Below, piece by piece: positions 24,374-32,367 of a DNA stretch of 64,000 bases. The position numbers were made by a program, and so were the translations under genes. Every line of letters starts with the position of its first letter. The first letter of the stretch is position 1. This stretch comes from Myxococcales bacterium (GTDB taxonomy: Bacteria; Myxococcota_A; Bradymonadia; REDH01): contig JACKDJ010000021.1 of NCBI GenBank assembly GCA_020633625.1, forward strand, positions 20,512 through 84,511. The letters are read 5' to 3'. The notes under the pieces are model-generated. The model was given only the letters and a program-made list of their open reading frames with translations, had not been told where the DNA came from and searched no databases.

Positions 24374-24931
24374 ATGTCAGGCTTACGCTGGGAGTTCGAG
24401 GCCGTGAAAGACGGCGAGACGCTCGCGCGCTTCGCGTTGGTCGAAGGCGTCAGTCTCGATATCGGCAGGGATCCGGTCAACGACATCGTGCTGGCACACC
24501 CGACGGTGTCGTCGCGACACGCGGCGCTGAGGTGTCGCGACGGCGCGGCCGAGGCCGCAGACCGGGGCAGCCGATTCGGGACGCTCCTCGACGACACGCG
24601 GATCTCGGACTGGGCGCCGCTGCGGCCGGACTCGCGGCTCTGGATTGGTGAGGTCGAGGTGGTGTGGCGAGTTGTCGACGACGAGACCCTCGCCAGCGTG
24701 TTGCTGAGTCGCATCGAGGCAGCGCCGAAGGCAGCGGCGAATTCCGCGGCTCCCGCCGACGGCAGCGGACCGGTCGCGTCCGGACACTCCGACGCGCTGC
24801 CGGCCGTCGGTACACCTCTGACGGCGACCGCGGCACCACGGCGGACCGACCTGCTCCGGCTCGCCGGGATCGTCGTCGGACTCGTCGGACTGGCGGTCGC
24901 CGCCGCGCTCGCGGTCGCCGCGCTACGCTAG
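24374..24931 (+). CDS. FHA-domain membrane protein
   Basis: 185 aa from ATG 24374. FHA domain at about 20-95 with intact recognition residues (DIGRDPVNDIVL, VSSRHAAL; the late loop is SRFGTLLDD rather than NG). An Ala/Pro/Gly linker leads to a C-terminal transmembrane helix (LAGIVVGLVGLAVAAALAVAAL). It is likely a tail-anchored cytoplasmic phosphothreonine reader. No ribosome binding site is visible upstream, so it may be read from a leaderless transcript. Divergent from the PEGA-like gene with starts almost touching. Confidence 0.85.
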   Translation: MSGLRWEFEAVKDGETLARFALVEGVSLDIGRDPVNDIVLAHPTVSSRHAALRCRDGAAEAADRGSRFGTLLDDTRISDWAPLRPDSRLWIGEVEVVWRVVDDETLASVLLSRIEAAPKAAANSAAPADGSGPVASGHSDALPAVGTPLTATAAPRRTDLLRLAGIVVGLVGLAVAAALAVAALR

Positions 24932-24968
24932 GCGGCGCCCTCGGGGGGCGTCCCCGACCCCGGGCTGC

Positions 24969-25697
24969 TCAGGGCAGCGTGATGAAGTCGACGTACTCGC
25001 CGTGCGTGAGGCAGTGCGCGTGAACACGGACAACGTCGCCCGCTGCACAGTCCGCGGGGACGGCGGCCAGGTAGACGGTGTTCTTCCCGTCATCGTCCGT
25101 GATGGCGCCCTCGCCGACGACGGCGTAGCTGCCGTTGTCGCCGTCGGTGATCCCCGGCCACTCGGAGTAGGTCGACTGCAGCTCCTCGGCTGTCTCGTCG
25201 GTCGCCTTGCGCACACGGATCCAGTTGTACCAGTGCCCCTGGTTGTTGTTCGCTTCGCTGCGCACGGCGTTCGGGTGACGCGAGTAGCCCTTGGCAGCAT
25301 CGCCCCACATGATCGCGACGTAGTTCTCGGGCACGAGCTCCGGAGCGACCTCCGGCACGTACGGCAGGTGCTTACCGAGGTGGGCGGTCGCGCCGTCGGG
25401 CCCATTGATCGACGGGAGGTAGGTCGCGGGGATCGCCCCGGCGTTGCCTCGCGCCGTGTTGAAGGCGACCGGGTCCCATCCGTCGGGTGGTGTCATTGGG
25501 ATGGCCATCGGGTCGGCGACCACGCCCGCCGCGGCTGCCGACTCGGATGCGGCCGCGGGCGCCGCCGCGGACTCCGCGATCGCGGCACCGGTCTCCGTGG
25601 GTTGAGCGCCTCCGCAGCGGGACACGGCCGGGACGAGAACGACGCCGGCCGTGGCGCGGGCGAGCTGGGCGAGGAAGACACGTCGGCTGCTGCTCAT
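24969..25697 (-). CDS. Tat-exported protein with HxHC-type C-terminal motif
   Basis: 242 aa from ATG 25697. N-terminus SSSRRVFLAQLARATAG is a twin-arginine (Tat) signal; a Cys at VSRCGG could be lipidated. Ala-rich linker, then a domain with conserved-looking WDPVAFN, HLGKHLPYVPEV, NQGHWYNWIRVR and a C-terminal VHAHCLTHGEYV, which could bind a metal. I do not recognise the family. Its ATG overlaps the stop of the DUF4920 gene (ATGA), so the two proteins are probably made together. Confidence 0.8.
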   Translation of the reverse strand: MSSSRRVFLAQLARATAGVVLVPAVSRCGGAQPTETGAAIAESAAAPAAASESAAAAGVVADPMAIPMTPPDGWDPVAFNTARGNAGAIPATYLPSINGPDGATAHLGKHLPYVPEVAPELVPENYVAIMWGDAAKGYSRHPNAVRSEANNNQGHWYNWIRVRKATDETAEELQSTYSEWPGITDGDNGSYAVVGEGAITDDDGKNTVYLAAVPADCAAGDVVRVHAHCLTHGEYVDFITLP

Positions 25698-26341
25698 GGA
25701 TTCCCGCCTGGCATGGTCATCGTGACTGCCGTGATCATGAACTCGAACGCTTGCTCGGGCCCGTCGACAGTGCGGCGCTCTCCGCCGGCCGCGGCCTCGT
25801 CGTCGGCGTAGTGCTGCGCCTGCGCCTGGGGGATCTCCTCTCGCGAGAGCGTCCCCTCGAACACGGCGTTCGCACCGATCGCGTTTCGTGGGACGAAGAA
25901 GCCGTAGTCCTGCATCCGGATCCGGACGGTGGCGTCGACGCCGGGCGCGTCGACGGTGAACCAGCAGCCGGACACCTGGCACACGCGCGAGACGGTCCCC
26001 TGGACGAGGCAGGGCTGACCGGTTCCGACGCAGGTCTCGAGCGCCTCCGACAGCGGCACGGGAGGCGACGCGATCGTGAACGCGCTGCCGTAGTGGCCGC
26101 TCTCGCCGGCAGCGAGCGGGCCGGGGCGGGCGTCGTGCGGCGCATCACCGTGTCCGTCGTGTCCGGCGGTCGGCTGCGAGCCCGCCTGCGCGACCTGCGC
26201 TTCTACAGTGCCTGCGGCTTCGGTGGGCGCTACAACCTCTCCGCCAATGACGACCGGTGCCACCGCCGCGGCGCTCGTGGCGTCTCCCTGCGTGCATGCC
26301 ACCGCGGTCATCACTGCGGCGAGCGCGATCAAATTCCTCAT
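25694..26341 (-). CDS. DUF4920-domain lipoprotein
   Basis: 215 aa from ATG 26341 (signal IALAAVMTAVAC, lipobox Cys). An Ala/Val linker and a His/Asp-rich patch (GHDGHGDAPHD) precede the DUF4920 core: GSAFTI, LVQGTVSRVCQVSGCWFTV, RIRMQDYGFFVPRNAIG, FEGTL. DUF4920 proteins are secreted and of unknown function; the C-x4-C-W pair and nearby His patch suggest metal or redox chemistry. First of a two-gene operon with the Tat protein. Confidence 0.88.
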   Translation of the reverse strand: MRNLIALAAVMTAVACTQGDATSAAAVAPVVIGGEVVAPTEAAGTVEAQVAQAGSQPTAGHDGHGDAPHDARPGPLAAGESGHYGSAFTIASPPVPLSEALETCVGTGQPCLVQGTVSRVCQVSGCWFTVDAPGVDATVRIRMQDYGFFVPRNAIGANAVFEGTLSREEIPQAQAQHYADDEAAAGGERRTVDGPEQAFEFMITAVTMTMPGGNP

Positions 26342-26803
26342 GATTTCTCCGTCGGTGCTGGCGCGCCGCACCAGCTCGGCGGGCGGCGCGCGGAGGAGCG
26401 GAAACTCCCCTAACCGCCCCTCCGCGCACCGTCAACGCCACCCTTCGCGCCGCGGCGCAGCCGGGAGGGCACGCGAAACCGCGCGCCGGACAACCGTGGA
26501 GCTGGGATGATCTCGTCGTCGAGGTGCAGCATGTCGAAGAACAAGTCGGGCTCCGGGTCGTCGCTCGCTGGACACAACCACGCCGCCGCCGCGGACATTC
26601 CAGGGACCGACCGGGGGCCGAGCGCGAGCGACGGGTCGACGGCTCGTACGTCGCGGCGGGTGGCACTGCGGCGCGTGGAGCCGCGGCGAGTGCGTCGACA
26701 AACGCAGAATTGTGCTCGACACGATCGAGACTGGGGCCTAAGGGATCGGCCGCGGGCGCGACTTTCGCGCCGTGATCCCTCCCGTTCATTCAAGGATTGC
26801 AGC
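26342..26803. other. Divergent intergenic region with at most one small gene
   Basis: 462 bases between the DUF4920 gene and the peptidoglycan-binding gene. It should hold promoters for both directions. I found no consensus -35/-10 pair. An AAGGA ribosome binding site lies just before ATG 26804. The only coding-like stretch is the small minus-strand frame at 26410-26598. Confidence 0.5.
26410..26598 (-). CDS. Possible small protein
   Basis: 62 codons with third positions mostly G or C and a sensible composition (PEPDLFFDMLHLDDEIIPAP, then basic RVPSRLRRGAKGG). No recognised domain, no good ribosome binding site. May be a real small protein or chance; kept at low confidence. Confidence 0.28.
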   Translation of the reverse strand: MSAAAAWLCPASDDPEPDLFFDMLHLDDEIIPAPRLSGARFRVPSRLRRGAKGGVDGARRGG

Positions 26804-27145
26804 ATGTCGGTTCTCGATCAGCTCAAGGGCGAGCTCCTCAAGCAAGGCGCACAGGGTGACGCAATCGCCGCGGTTCAGAAGGCACTCACCGCTGCCGGTG
26901 TCGATCCCGGCACCGTCGACGGAGTGTTCGGGCCGAAGACCCTCGAGGCGGTCAAGGCGTTTCAGGCCAAGGTGAACCTCGACGCCGACGGCATCGTCGG
27001 GCCGAAGACGATCGACGCGCTGAAGTCGGCCGCTGGCGAGCACCTGAAGGCGGTCGCCGCCGAGAAGCTCGGCGACATGGCCGGCGCGAAGGACGCCGTC
27101 TCGCAGATCGCGGGCGCCGTCGGCGGCCTCTTCGGCAAGAAGTAG
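26804..27145 (+). CDS. Peptidoglycan-binding (PG_binding_1) domain protein without signal peptide
   Basis: 113 aa from ATG 26804 with AAGGA upstream. N-terminal helix MSVLDQLKGELLKQG, then a PG_binding_1 fold (about 20-70: AVQKALTAAG, GVFGPKTLEAVKAFQ, DADGIVGPKTIDAL) and an Ala/Gly-rich amphipathic tail ending GGLFGKK. It lacks any export signal although peptidoglycan lies outside the cytoplasm. Seven bases before a secreted amidase gene. It may be exported by a non-Sec route, or bind another ligand. Confidence 0.85.
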   Translation: MSVLDQLKGELLKQGAQGDAIAAVQKALTAAGVDPGTVDGVFGPKTLEAVKAFQAKVNLDADGIVGPKTIDALKSAAGEHLKAVAAEKLGDMAGAKDAVSQIAGAVGGLFGKK

Positions 27146-27152
27146 AGGCGCC

Positions 27153-29483
27153 GTGCGGACCGGCGCAGCGCTCGTCATCGCGTGGGTCTCGCTCGCCGCG
27201 TGCGCGAGCGAGCGCCCGCACGTCGCCGCCGCGCCGGCCGAGACGCGCGGGGCGGATAGCGCGGCGACCGCGTCGCTCGACCTTCCGACCGCCGCAGACG
27301 TGCAGGCTGTGCTGAGCGAGGACGGCACCTTGCCCGTTGGCGCGGCGTCGCCGATCCGGCAGGTGGGCGTGATCGCGATCGGCGCCTCGCCGATCCGGGT
27401 CTCGCTCTCGCGCGGCGGCATGTGGTCTCCGCCCGTCGAGCTCGAGACCACGTGGCGCGAGGGCGAACTGTTCGTCGCGCGGATCGTGCTCGACGAGGCG
27501 GCCGACGACGTGCGCGTCCTCGAGGCCAGCGCGCTCCGCGGGCTGCACCTCGACGCGTTCGCGGAACCCGTGGCCCACCTGGAGTGGCCCCTTGCGCGGG
27601 ACCTACCTCTCGCGGCGCCCGCGCGTGAGCCCGCAGCCGGCGGTCACGTGACCGCGAGGATGTCGGCTCTCCCCGCGTGGGTCGTCACGCGAGACGGCTG
27701 GGGCGCACGCGACCCAGGCACGCTCTGCGGAGATCCGCACACCCCGCGCATGATCACCGTGCACCACACCGACACACCGACCGCCGATACGGTGACACCC
27801 GAGCAGCGCGTTCGCGGGATCCAGGCGTATCATATCGACTCGAACGGCTGGTGCGACATCGGCTACCACTTCCTCGTGGCGCAGGACGGGCGCGTGTTCC
27901 AGGGCCGCGCGACCGAGCTCCGGACCGGGGCACACACCGGCGGCGCGAACACCGACAACATCGGCGTCTCGTTCATCGGGCAGTACAACGACGCCCCGCC
28001 CGCCGCAGTCATGTTCGAGGGCGGCGCCGCAATCCTCCGGTGGCTCGCCGACACCTACGCCATCGCGCTCGACGCCGCGCACGTGTTCGGGCACCGAGAC
28101 TTCGGCGAGACCGACTGCCCAGGCGACGCGCTCTACGCCCGGCTGATGACGCTCGCAAGTCAGGCCGCGGGCACCGAGGTCCCGCCCGAGCCCACAGGAA
28201 CACTAGCGGCGGACCTCTCGCTTCGCCTGGTCGGCCCCACCGCGATCCTCGAGGACGGGGCCTCCATCGGCGTCGCCGACGCGCTCCCCGAAGACACGCT
28301 CGACGCCGTGATCGAGCTCACCAACGCGTCAGACGTGGTGCTCCGCGGCGTCCGTGTCGCGTACGCGTGGGACGCAGAGTTCGTCCGGCCGCTCAGCTAC
28401 CGGATCGAGAGCGACTATCCTGCGCTCGACCGGACGACGTGGACCCTGAACAGCGCCGACGCCGAAGAGACCAACCCGGCGCGCGACGCGCTCGGCGCAT
28501 CCGGAACGCTCGCGATGCACGCCTTCTCGCCTGGCGAGACCAAGCGCGTCACGGTGTCGATGACCGCGCTTGCCGATAGCATCGGCCGCACCGGACCGGA
28601 CGCGCGCGGGGAGATCGACCACGTCGACCTCTACGCCTGGCTCCACAGCGTCGACGACGTGTTCGGCCCGCAGACGCAGTTCGACGTTCTCCCCTTCCTA
28701 AATGGCTTCGGTGTCCCCGTCCGCGGCCACGTCGATCTCGACGTGCTCGGCGAAGCTGCCTGGTTCTTCGACGGACAGGGGGCTGGCGGGCGAGAGGGCT
28801 GGTCGGGGTGTTCGCTCGACACCACCGCGGCGATCAGCGAAGCGCGAGGCGCTCTCACGCTTGCGGTCGACGCCAGCGGCGAGGCGGGCTGCGCGACGTC
28901 TCCGGCTTGGACCCGCATCGACAGCGACCGTTGGGACGGCTTGGTCCTCACGATGCGGAGTGCAGACCCGTCGGCGCCGGTCACGTTGGCGTGGACCGAC
29001 TCTACTGGCGACCACAGCCTGCAGACTCTGGCGTCGTCGGCACCGGAGCCGGTGGTGGTTCACCCTACGTGGACCGGCGAGGTGTCTTCGCTGCGGGTCG
29101 AGACCGACGCGGAGTGGCTCGACTTGTTCGACATCTACGCGCAGGACTCTGCAACCCGCTCCACCGCTAGCACGCGCGCCTCCTACATCGACGACCCATC
29201 GGAAGGCGGCGACGATACGGGGGGACGCGACGTCGGCGTTGTCGACAACGCTGACGCGGGACTCGACGTTCGCCCGGTAGACGGCGACGCCGGCGGCGGC
29301 GACTCGACTGTTACCCCAGGGGCCTCGCGCGACGTCGGCAGCGGAGGCGACACCGACGCCGGCACCGTGACCGTTCGCGGCTGCTCGACTTCGTCGGGGT
29401 TCCCCGGAGTCGGCACCGCCCTCCTCTCCTCCCTCGCGCTTGTCGCGACACGCCGGCGTCGCCTGCGTCCTGGAGCGTCATGA
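27153..29483 (+). CDS. Surface N-acetylmuramoyl-L-alanine amidase / PGRP-type protein with MYXO-CTERM-like tail
   Basis: 776 aa, GTG start. Lipoprotein-like signal (IAWVSLAAC). Amidase_2/PGRP domain at about 170-350: WGARDPGTLC, MITVHHTD, GWCDIGYHFLV, GVSFIGQYND, HVFGHRDFGETDCPGD, with the zinc ligands (two His and Cys/His) visible. A long beta-rich region follows (about 360-660), then an Asp/Gly linker. A C-terminal Cys + hydrophobic helix + RRRR tail (GCSTSSGFPG, LLSSLALVATRRRR) matches the MYXO-CTERM sorting plan. It cleaves or recognises peptidoglycan at the cell surface. Confidence 0.9.
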   Translation: MRTGAALVIAWVSLAACASERPHVAAAPAETRGADSAATASLDLPTAADVQAVLSEDGTLPVGAASPIRQVGVIAIGASPIRVSLSRGGMWSPPVELETTWREGELFVARIVLDEAADDVRVLEASALRGLHLDAFAEPVAHLEWPLARDLPLAAPAREPAAGGHVTARMSALPAWVVTRDGWGARDPGTLCGDPHTPRMITVHHTDTPTADTVTPEQRVRGIQAYHIDSNGWCDIGYHFLVAQDGRVFQGRATELRTGAHTGGANTDNIGVSFIGQYNDAPPAAVMFEGGAAILRWLADTYAIALDAAHVFGHRDFGETDCPGDALYARLMTLASQAAGTEVPPEPTGTLAADLSLRLVGPTAILEDGASIGVADALPEDTLDAVIELTNASDVVLRGVRVAYAWDAEFVRPLSYRIESDYPALDRTTWTLNSADAEETNPARDALGASGTLAMHAFSPGETKRVTVSMTALADSIGRTGPDARGEIDHVDLYAWLHSVDDVFGPQTQFDVLPFLNGFGVPVRGHVDLDVLGEAAWFFDGQGAGGREGWSGCSLDTTAAISEARGALTLAVDASGEAGCATSPAWTRIDSDRWDGLVLTMRSADPSAPVTLAWTDSTGDHSLQTLASSAPEPVVVHPTWTGEVSSLRVETDAEWLDLFDIYAQDSATRSTASTRASYIDDPSEGGDDTGGRDVGVVDNADAGLDVRPVDGDAGGGDSTVTPGASRDVGSGGDTDAGTVTVRGCSTSSGFPGVGTALLSSLALVATRRRRLRPGAS

Positions 29484-30472
29484 AGCCAACCCGCGCGCTC
29501 TTTTCGTTGTCTGTGGCGGTCGCTGTGTTGGGCGGCTGCTCGGGAACGGAATCCACGGCTGCGTCGACCCCAACGGACCGCGGCCGCGCCGAGTCGTCCG
29601 GCGCAGGACGCGATACGGGCCGCCCGACGCTCGATGCAGGGGCGCCGCTGGTCGACGATTCAACGGCCGACGCGACCACGGACACGGGCGGGGACAACGA
29701 CGACGCCCCCGGGGAGATGCCCGTCACGACCGACCTCAGCCTCTTGGCGCTCTCCGTCCCGGCGTCGGGGAACACGCCGCACTCTGCGAGCGTCGACGGG
29801 TCCGTGGTACTGGCGCGGCCGGTCGATTCCTGCGACGGCCGAACGGAAGCACCGGTCGCCGTGCAGGGGTTTTCGGTGGTCAACGACACCGGGGAGCCGG
29901 TGACGGTTTCGGTTTACGTGCGAACGGGCGCGGACTCGCCGTCGCTCACGCTGCCGTCCGCCGACCTGTTCCTGTATCCGGCGGGCACGCTGCCGGCGCG
30001 CCCGGGAGCGTGCGTCCGCGCGGGGCTCGCCGCGACGCCGCCGGCGGCGATCGAGAGCATCGCCATGGCTAGCGGCGAGGTGCTCGAGCTTCTCCTGGCG
30101 TCCAGCGCGGCGGACGCCACTGGCAGCTACCAGCTATTGCTCGTGCGGGACGACAACATCCCGACGACGGTTCCTGGCTCCACCTCGGGCGGCGACGGGG
30201 GGAGCGGCGGAGACGCGGGCTCGCTCTGCACGAACACGTGTGAGTATGCGGGCGACACGGACTGTGACGACGGGGGCCCAGGCGCAGACTACGATGTCTG
30301 CGCGTACGGGACCGATTGTGCCGATTGCGGCCCCCGAGACGCCGGGACGGCGCCTCGCTGTAGCGATCTGTGCCCCTACGCGTTCGACTTCGAGTGCGAC
30401 GACGGCGGCCCCGGCGCGACCACGGATTTCTGCGAGTTTGGTACCGACTGCTTCGACTGCGGGATCCGCTGA
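29480..30472 (+). CDS. Lipoprotein with two Cys-rich CDDGGPG repeats
   Basis: 330 aa; ATG overlaps the amidase stop (ATGA). Signal with lipobox (AVLGGC). Thr/Asp/Gly linker, a central beta domain (about 85-215), then two tandem repeats of about 37 residues at the C-terminus. Each has the pattern C-x3-C-x7-CDDGGPGA-x4-C-x3-TDC-x2-C (positions about 255-330), probably a disulphide or calcium-binding module. Co-translated with the amidase, so probably acts at the same outer surface. Confidence 0.85.
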   Translation: MKPTRALFSLSVAVAVLGGCSGTESTAASTPTDRGRAESSGAGRDTGRPTLDAGAPLVDDSTADATTDTGGDNDDAPGEMPVTTDLSLLALSVPASGNTPHSASVDGSVVLARPVDSCDGRTEAPVAVQGFSVVNDTGEPVTVSVYVRTGADSPSLTLPSADLFLYPAGTLPARPGACVRAGLAATPPAAIESIAMASGEVLELLLASSAADATGSYQLLLVRDDNIPTTVPGSTSGGDGGSGGDAGSLCTNTCEYAGDTDCDDGGPGADYDVCAYGTDCADCGPRDAGTAPRCSDLCPYAFDFECDDGGPGATTDFCEFGTDCFDCGIR

Positions 30473-30601
30473 CGCGACTGCCCAGCGGCGAAGCCAGCGG
30501 GGCCTCGCGACTCGGCGACGCGCGCCAAGCGGCTGACCGCCGGGCCCGGTGACGCGCGCGTGCCGCCTCCGAAGTGGGTGCGCGCCGGCGGCCCCGTCTC
30601 G

Positions 30602-31453
30602 TTACAGACCGCTGAACAGTCGGAACAGGCCGCCGGAGAGGATCTTCGGGTACGCTCCGAGCCGTCCGGTGAGACGGAAGCGCGGCGAGCTCATCGCGGA
30701 CTCGATTGAGTTCATCCCGCCCTCGACGCTGCGCGGGTTGCAAAGGCCGGACTGGGGTACGCAGACGGGGACAAGCTCCGGGGTCTCGCCACCGCCCGAC
30801 ACCGAGACGTTGTCGCAGGCGTAGCCGTCCGGGCAGAGCCGACCGGTCGCGCACGGCGTCGCGCAGAAGTCGCCGTTACCCTGGGGGAGGCAGAAGCCAC
30901 CGAGGCCGCACTCGCCGTCCTCTCGGCACTCCTGGCAGAGGATCTGCCGAACCGGCGCGCAGAGCTGCACGAGGTCGCCGCCCGAGTTCTGAATGACGCG
31001 GCACTCGTAGCCCTCGACCGAGCACGTCGTCGAGCAGAGCTCCGAGCACACGAGCCCGCCGCGCGGGCCTTCGATGCAGTAGCCCGACGCGCAGTCACCG
31101 GCACCGGAGCACGGGTCGCCGAGACCACCCAGCTCGACGACCTCGGCGTCTCGAACGTCGGTGAGGTCGTCTCCACCGATCACCTCGATGCCGCCGCCGT
31201 CGACGTCGACCTCTCCGGGGTCTCCGGTCTCCCCGCCCGCGTCCCCGTTGACGCAGCGACCGGCGACACAGTTCCCGACGGGGCACGTCAGCGCGGTGCA
31301 AGTGCTCCCGGCGTCGGGCGTGGTCCCGCCCCCGCCGCTGCACGCCGCGACCAGAGCAACCGCTAGGGTCGAACCGACCGCAAGCGCGATGTTCCGCACG
31401 GCAGCGGCAGTCACCGTGTTTTGAACACCAAGCAGTCGGGCAGTCGAGGACAT
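30602..31453 (-). CDS. Cys-rich lipoprotein
   Basis: 283 aa from ATG 31453; GTG 31399 is an alternative start that gives a more compact signal (RNIALAVGSTLAVALVAAC). After the lipobox come a Gly run, then about 20 Cys in EGF-like spacings (CTALTCPVGNCVAGRC, CSGAGDCASGYC, CRECREDGECGLGGFC). These resemble the Dickkopf/EGF-like Cys repeats of many myxobacterial surface proteins. Convergent with the amidase operon. Function unknown. Confidence 0.82.
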   Translation of the reverse strand: MSSTARLLGVQNTVTAAAVRNIALAVGSTLAVALVAACSGGGGTTPDAGSTCTALTCPVGNCVAGRCVNGDAGGETGDPGEVDVDGGGIEVIGGDDLTDVRDAEVVELGGLGDPCSGAGDCASGYCIEGPRGGLVCSELCSTTCSVEGYECRVIQNSGGDLVQLCAPVRQILCQECREDGECGLGGFCLPQGNGDFCATPCATGRLCPDGYACDNVSVSGGGETPELVPVCVPQSGLCNPRSVEGGMNSIESAMSSPRFRLTGRLGAYPKILSGGLFRLFSGL

Positions 31454-31529
31454 CTCATTCCGCGCGCGGGGGGACGCCGACCGACACTAGCTGAGTCGCT
31501 CGCCCCGGTCCAGCCGGAGTGTCAGGCGC

Positions 31530-32288
31530 TCAAGGGAGCTCGCTGTCCGAGCTCGACGCCTCCGGCCTCGGTCGCCGCCGCCGAAAGATCGCCGACTGCG
31601 GGATCCCGTCTGTCCGGCGTCCCACCCGGCGCCGTAGCTCGTCTGGATCCAGCGGCCGGTCGAGCTCCTCGTCGTCCCACCCGAATCGTGGGCTCGTCGA
31701 TGACACCGCCCTCTGCGAGCCCGAGAGTTGAGTCCGGGGATCGCGAGCCAGCTCGGCGGCGCGCGCCTCCGGATCGAACACCGCCCCGTAGATCGCCTCC
31801 AGCTCGGAGCGCGTGCCGCGGGGTGGGCGCGATGAGCCAAGGAAGTCCGCGAGCGCCGCGTCCAGCCGGTCGTCTGGCACGACGTCCGTCGCATCTGCGG
31901 TCGCTGTCGGACTCGACTGCGACGTGCTGACGCCGGCGCGCGGTCGGTCATGCCCCCGCCGATGCGCCGCAGCACGAGCAAGCCGCGCCGGACGACGCGA
32001 AGGCGAGTCGTCGCAACCGGTCTTCCCGTCCGGGGGGCAGGAGGCCCGCTGCGTTGGCAGCCCACTGTTGCACACAGCGTCGACGTTCTCGGACAACGAC
32101 CGTGGGGTGATCGACGACGGCGACACCGCAGACGGCGAGTCGAGGAACGAGCACGCACCGAGGTCCGTCAGCTCGAACGCTCCCGATTCAGAGAAGGCCC
32201 CGCGGTTCCTGGAGTCTGGTTCGTCGGGCATCGTCGGGCTTCTAACTGCCGCCGCCGCGCGCGGAGTCTTACTCGCGCGCCGCGTCAT
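31530..32288 (-). CDS. Hypothetical protein, disordered and charged
   Basis: 252 aa from ATG 32288; longer in-frame starts run into the acylase gene. N-terminus polar and Ser/Pro-rich (RNRGAFSESGAFELTDLGAC, SFLDSPSAVSPSS). The C-terminal half has a more ordered, acidic stretch (DRLDAALADFLGSS, DDEELDRPLDPDEL) and an Arg-rich end. No signal peptide or known domain. It lies 79 bases downstream of the acylase gene on the same strand. Codon use is somewhat less GC-biased than its neighbours in the first half. Confidence 0.55.
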   Translation of the reverse strand: MTRRASKTPRAAAAVRSPTMPDEPDSRNRGAFSESGAFELTDLGACSFLDSPSAVSPSSITPRSLSENVDAVCNSGLPTQRASCPPDGKTGCDDSPSRRPARLARAAAHRRGHDRPRAGVSTSQSSPTATADATDVVPDDRLDAALADFLGSSRPPRGTRSELEAIYGAVFDPEARAAELARDPRTQLSGSQRAVSSTSPRFGWDDEELDRPLDPDELRRRVGRRTDGIPQSAIFRRRRPRPEASSSDSELP

Positions 32289-32367
32289 TTTAGTGTGGTT
32301 TTGACGGAGCGCAACGGACGGCGAGTACGTCGGCGACCATGCGCGCCGCACGCACACACGCCCACGC

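Noticed and set aside
26507..26803. N-terminal extension of the peptidoglycan-binding protein from 26507
   Set aside because: Arg-rich with no signal peptide; ATG 26804 has a good ribosome binding site and starts the recognisable domain.
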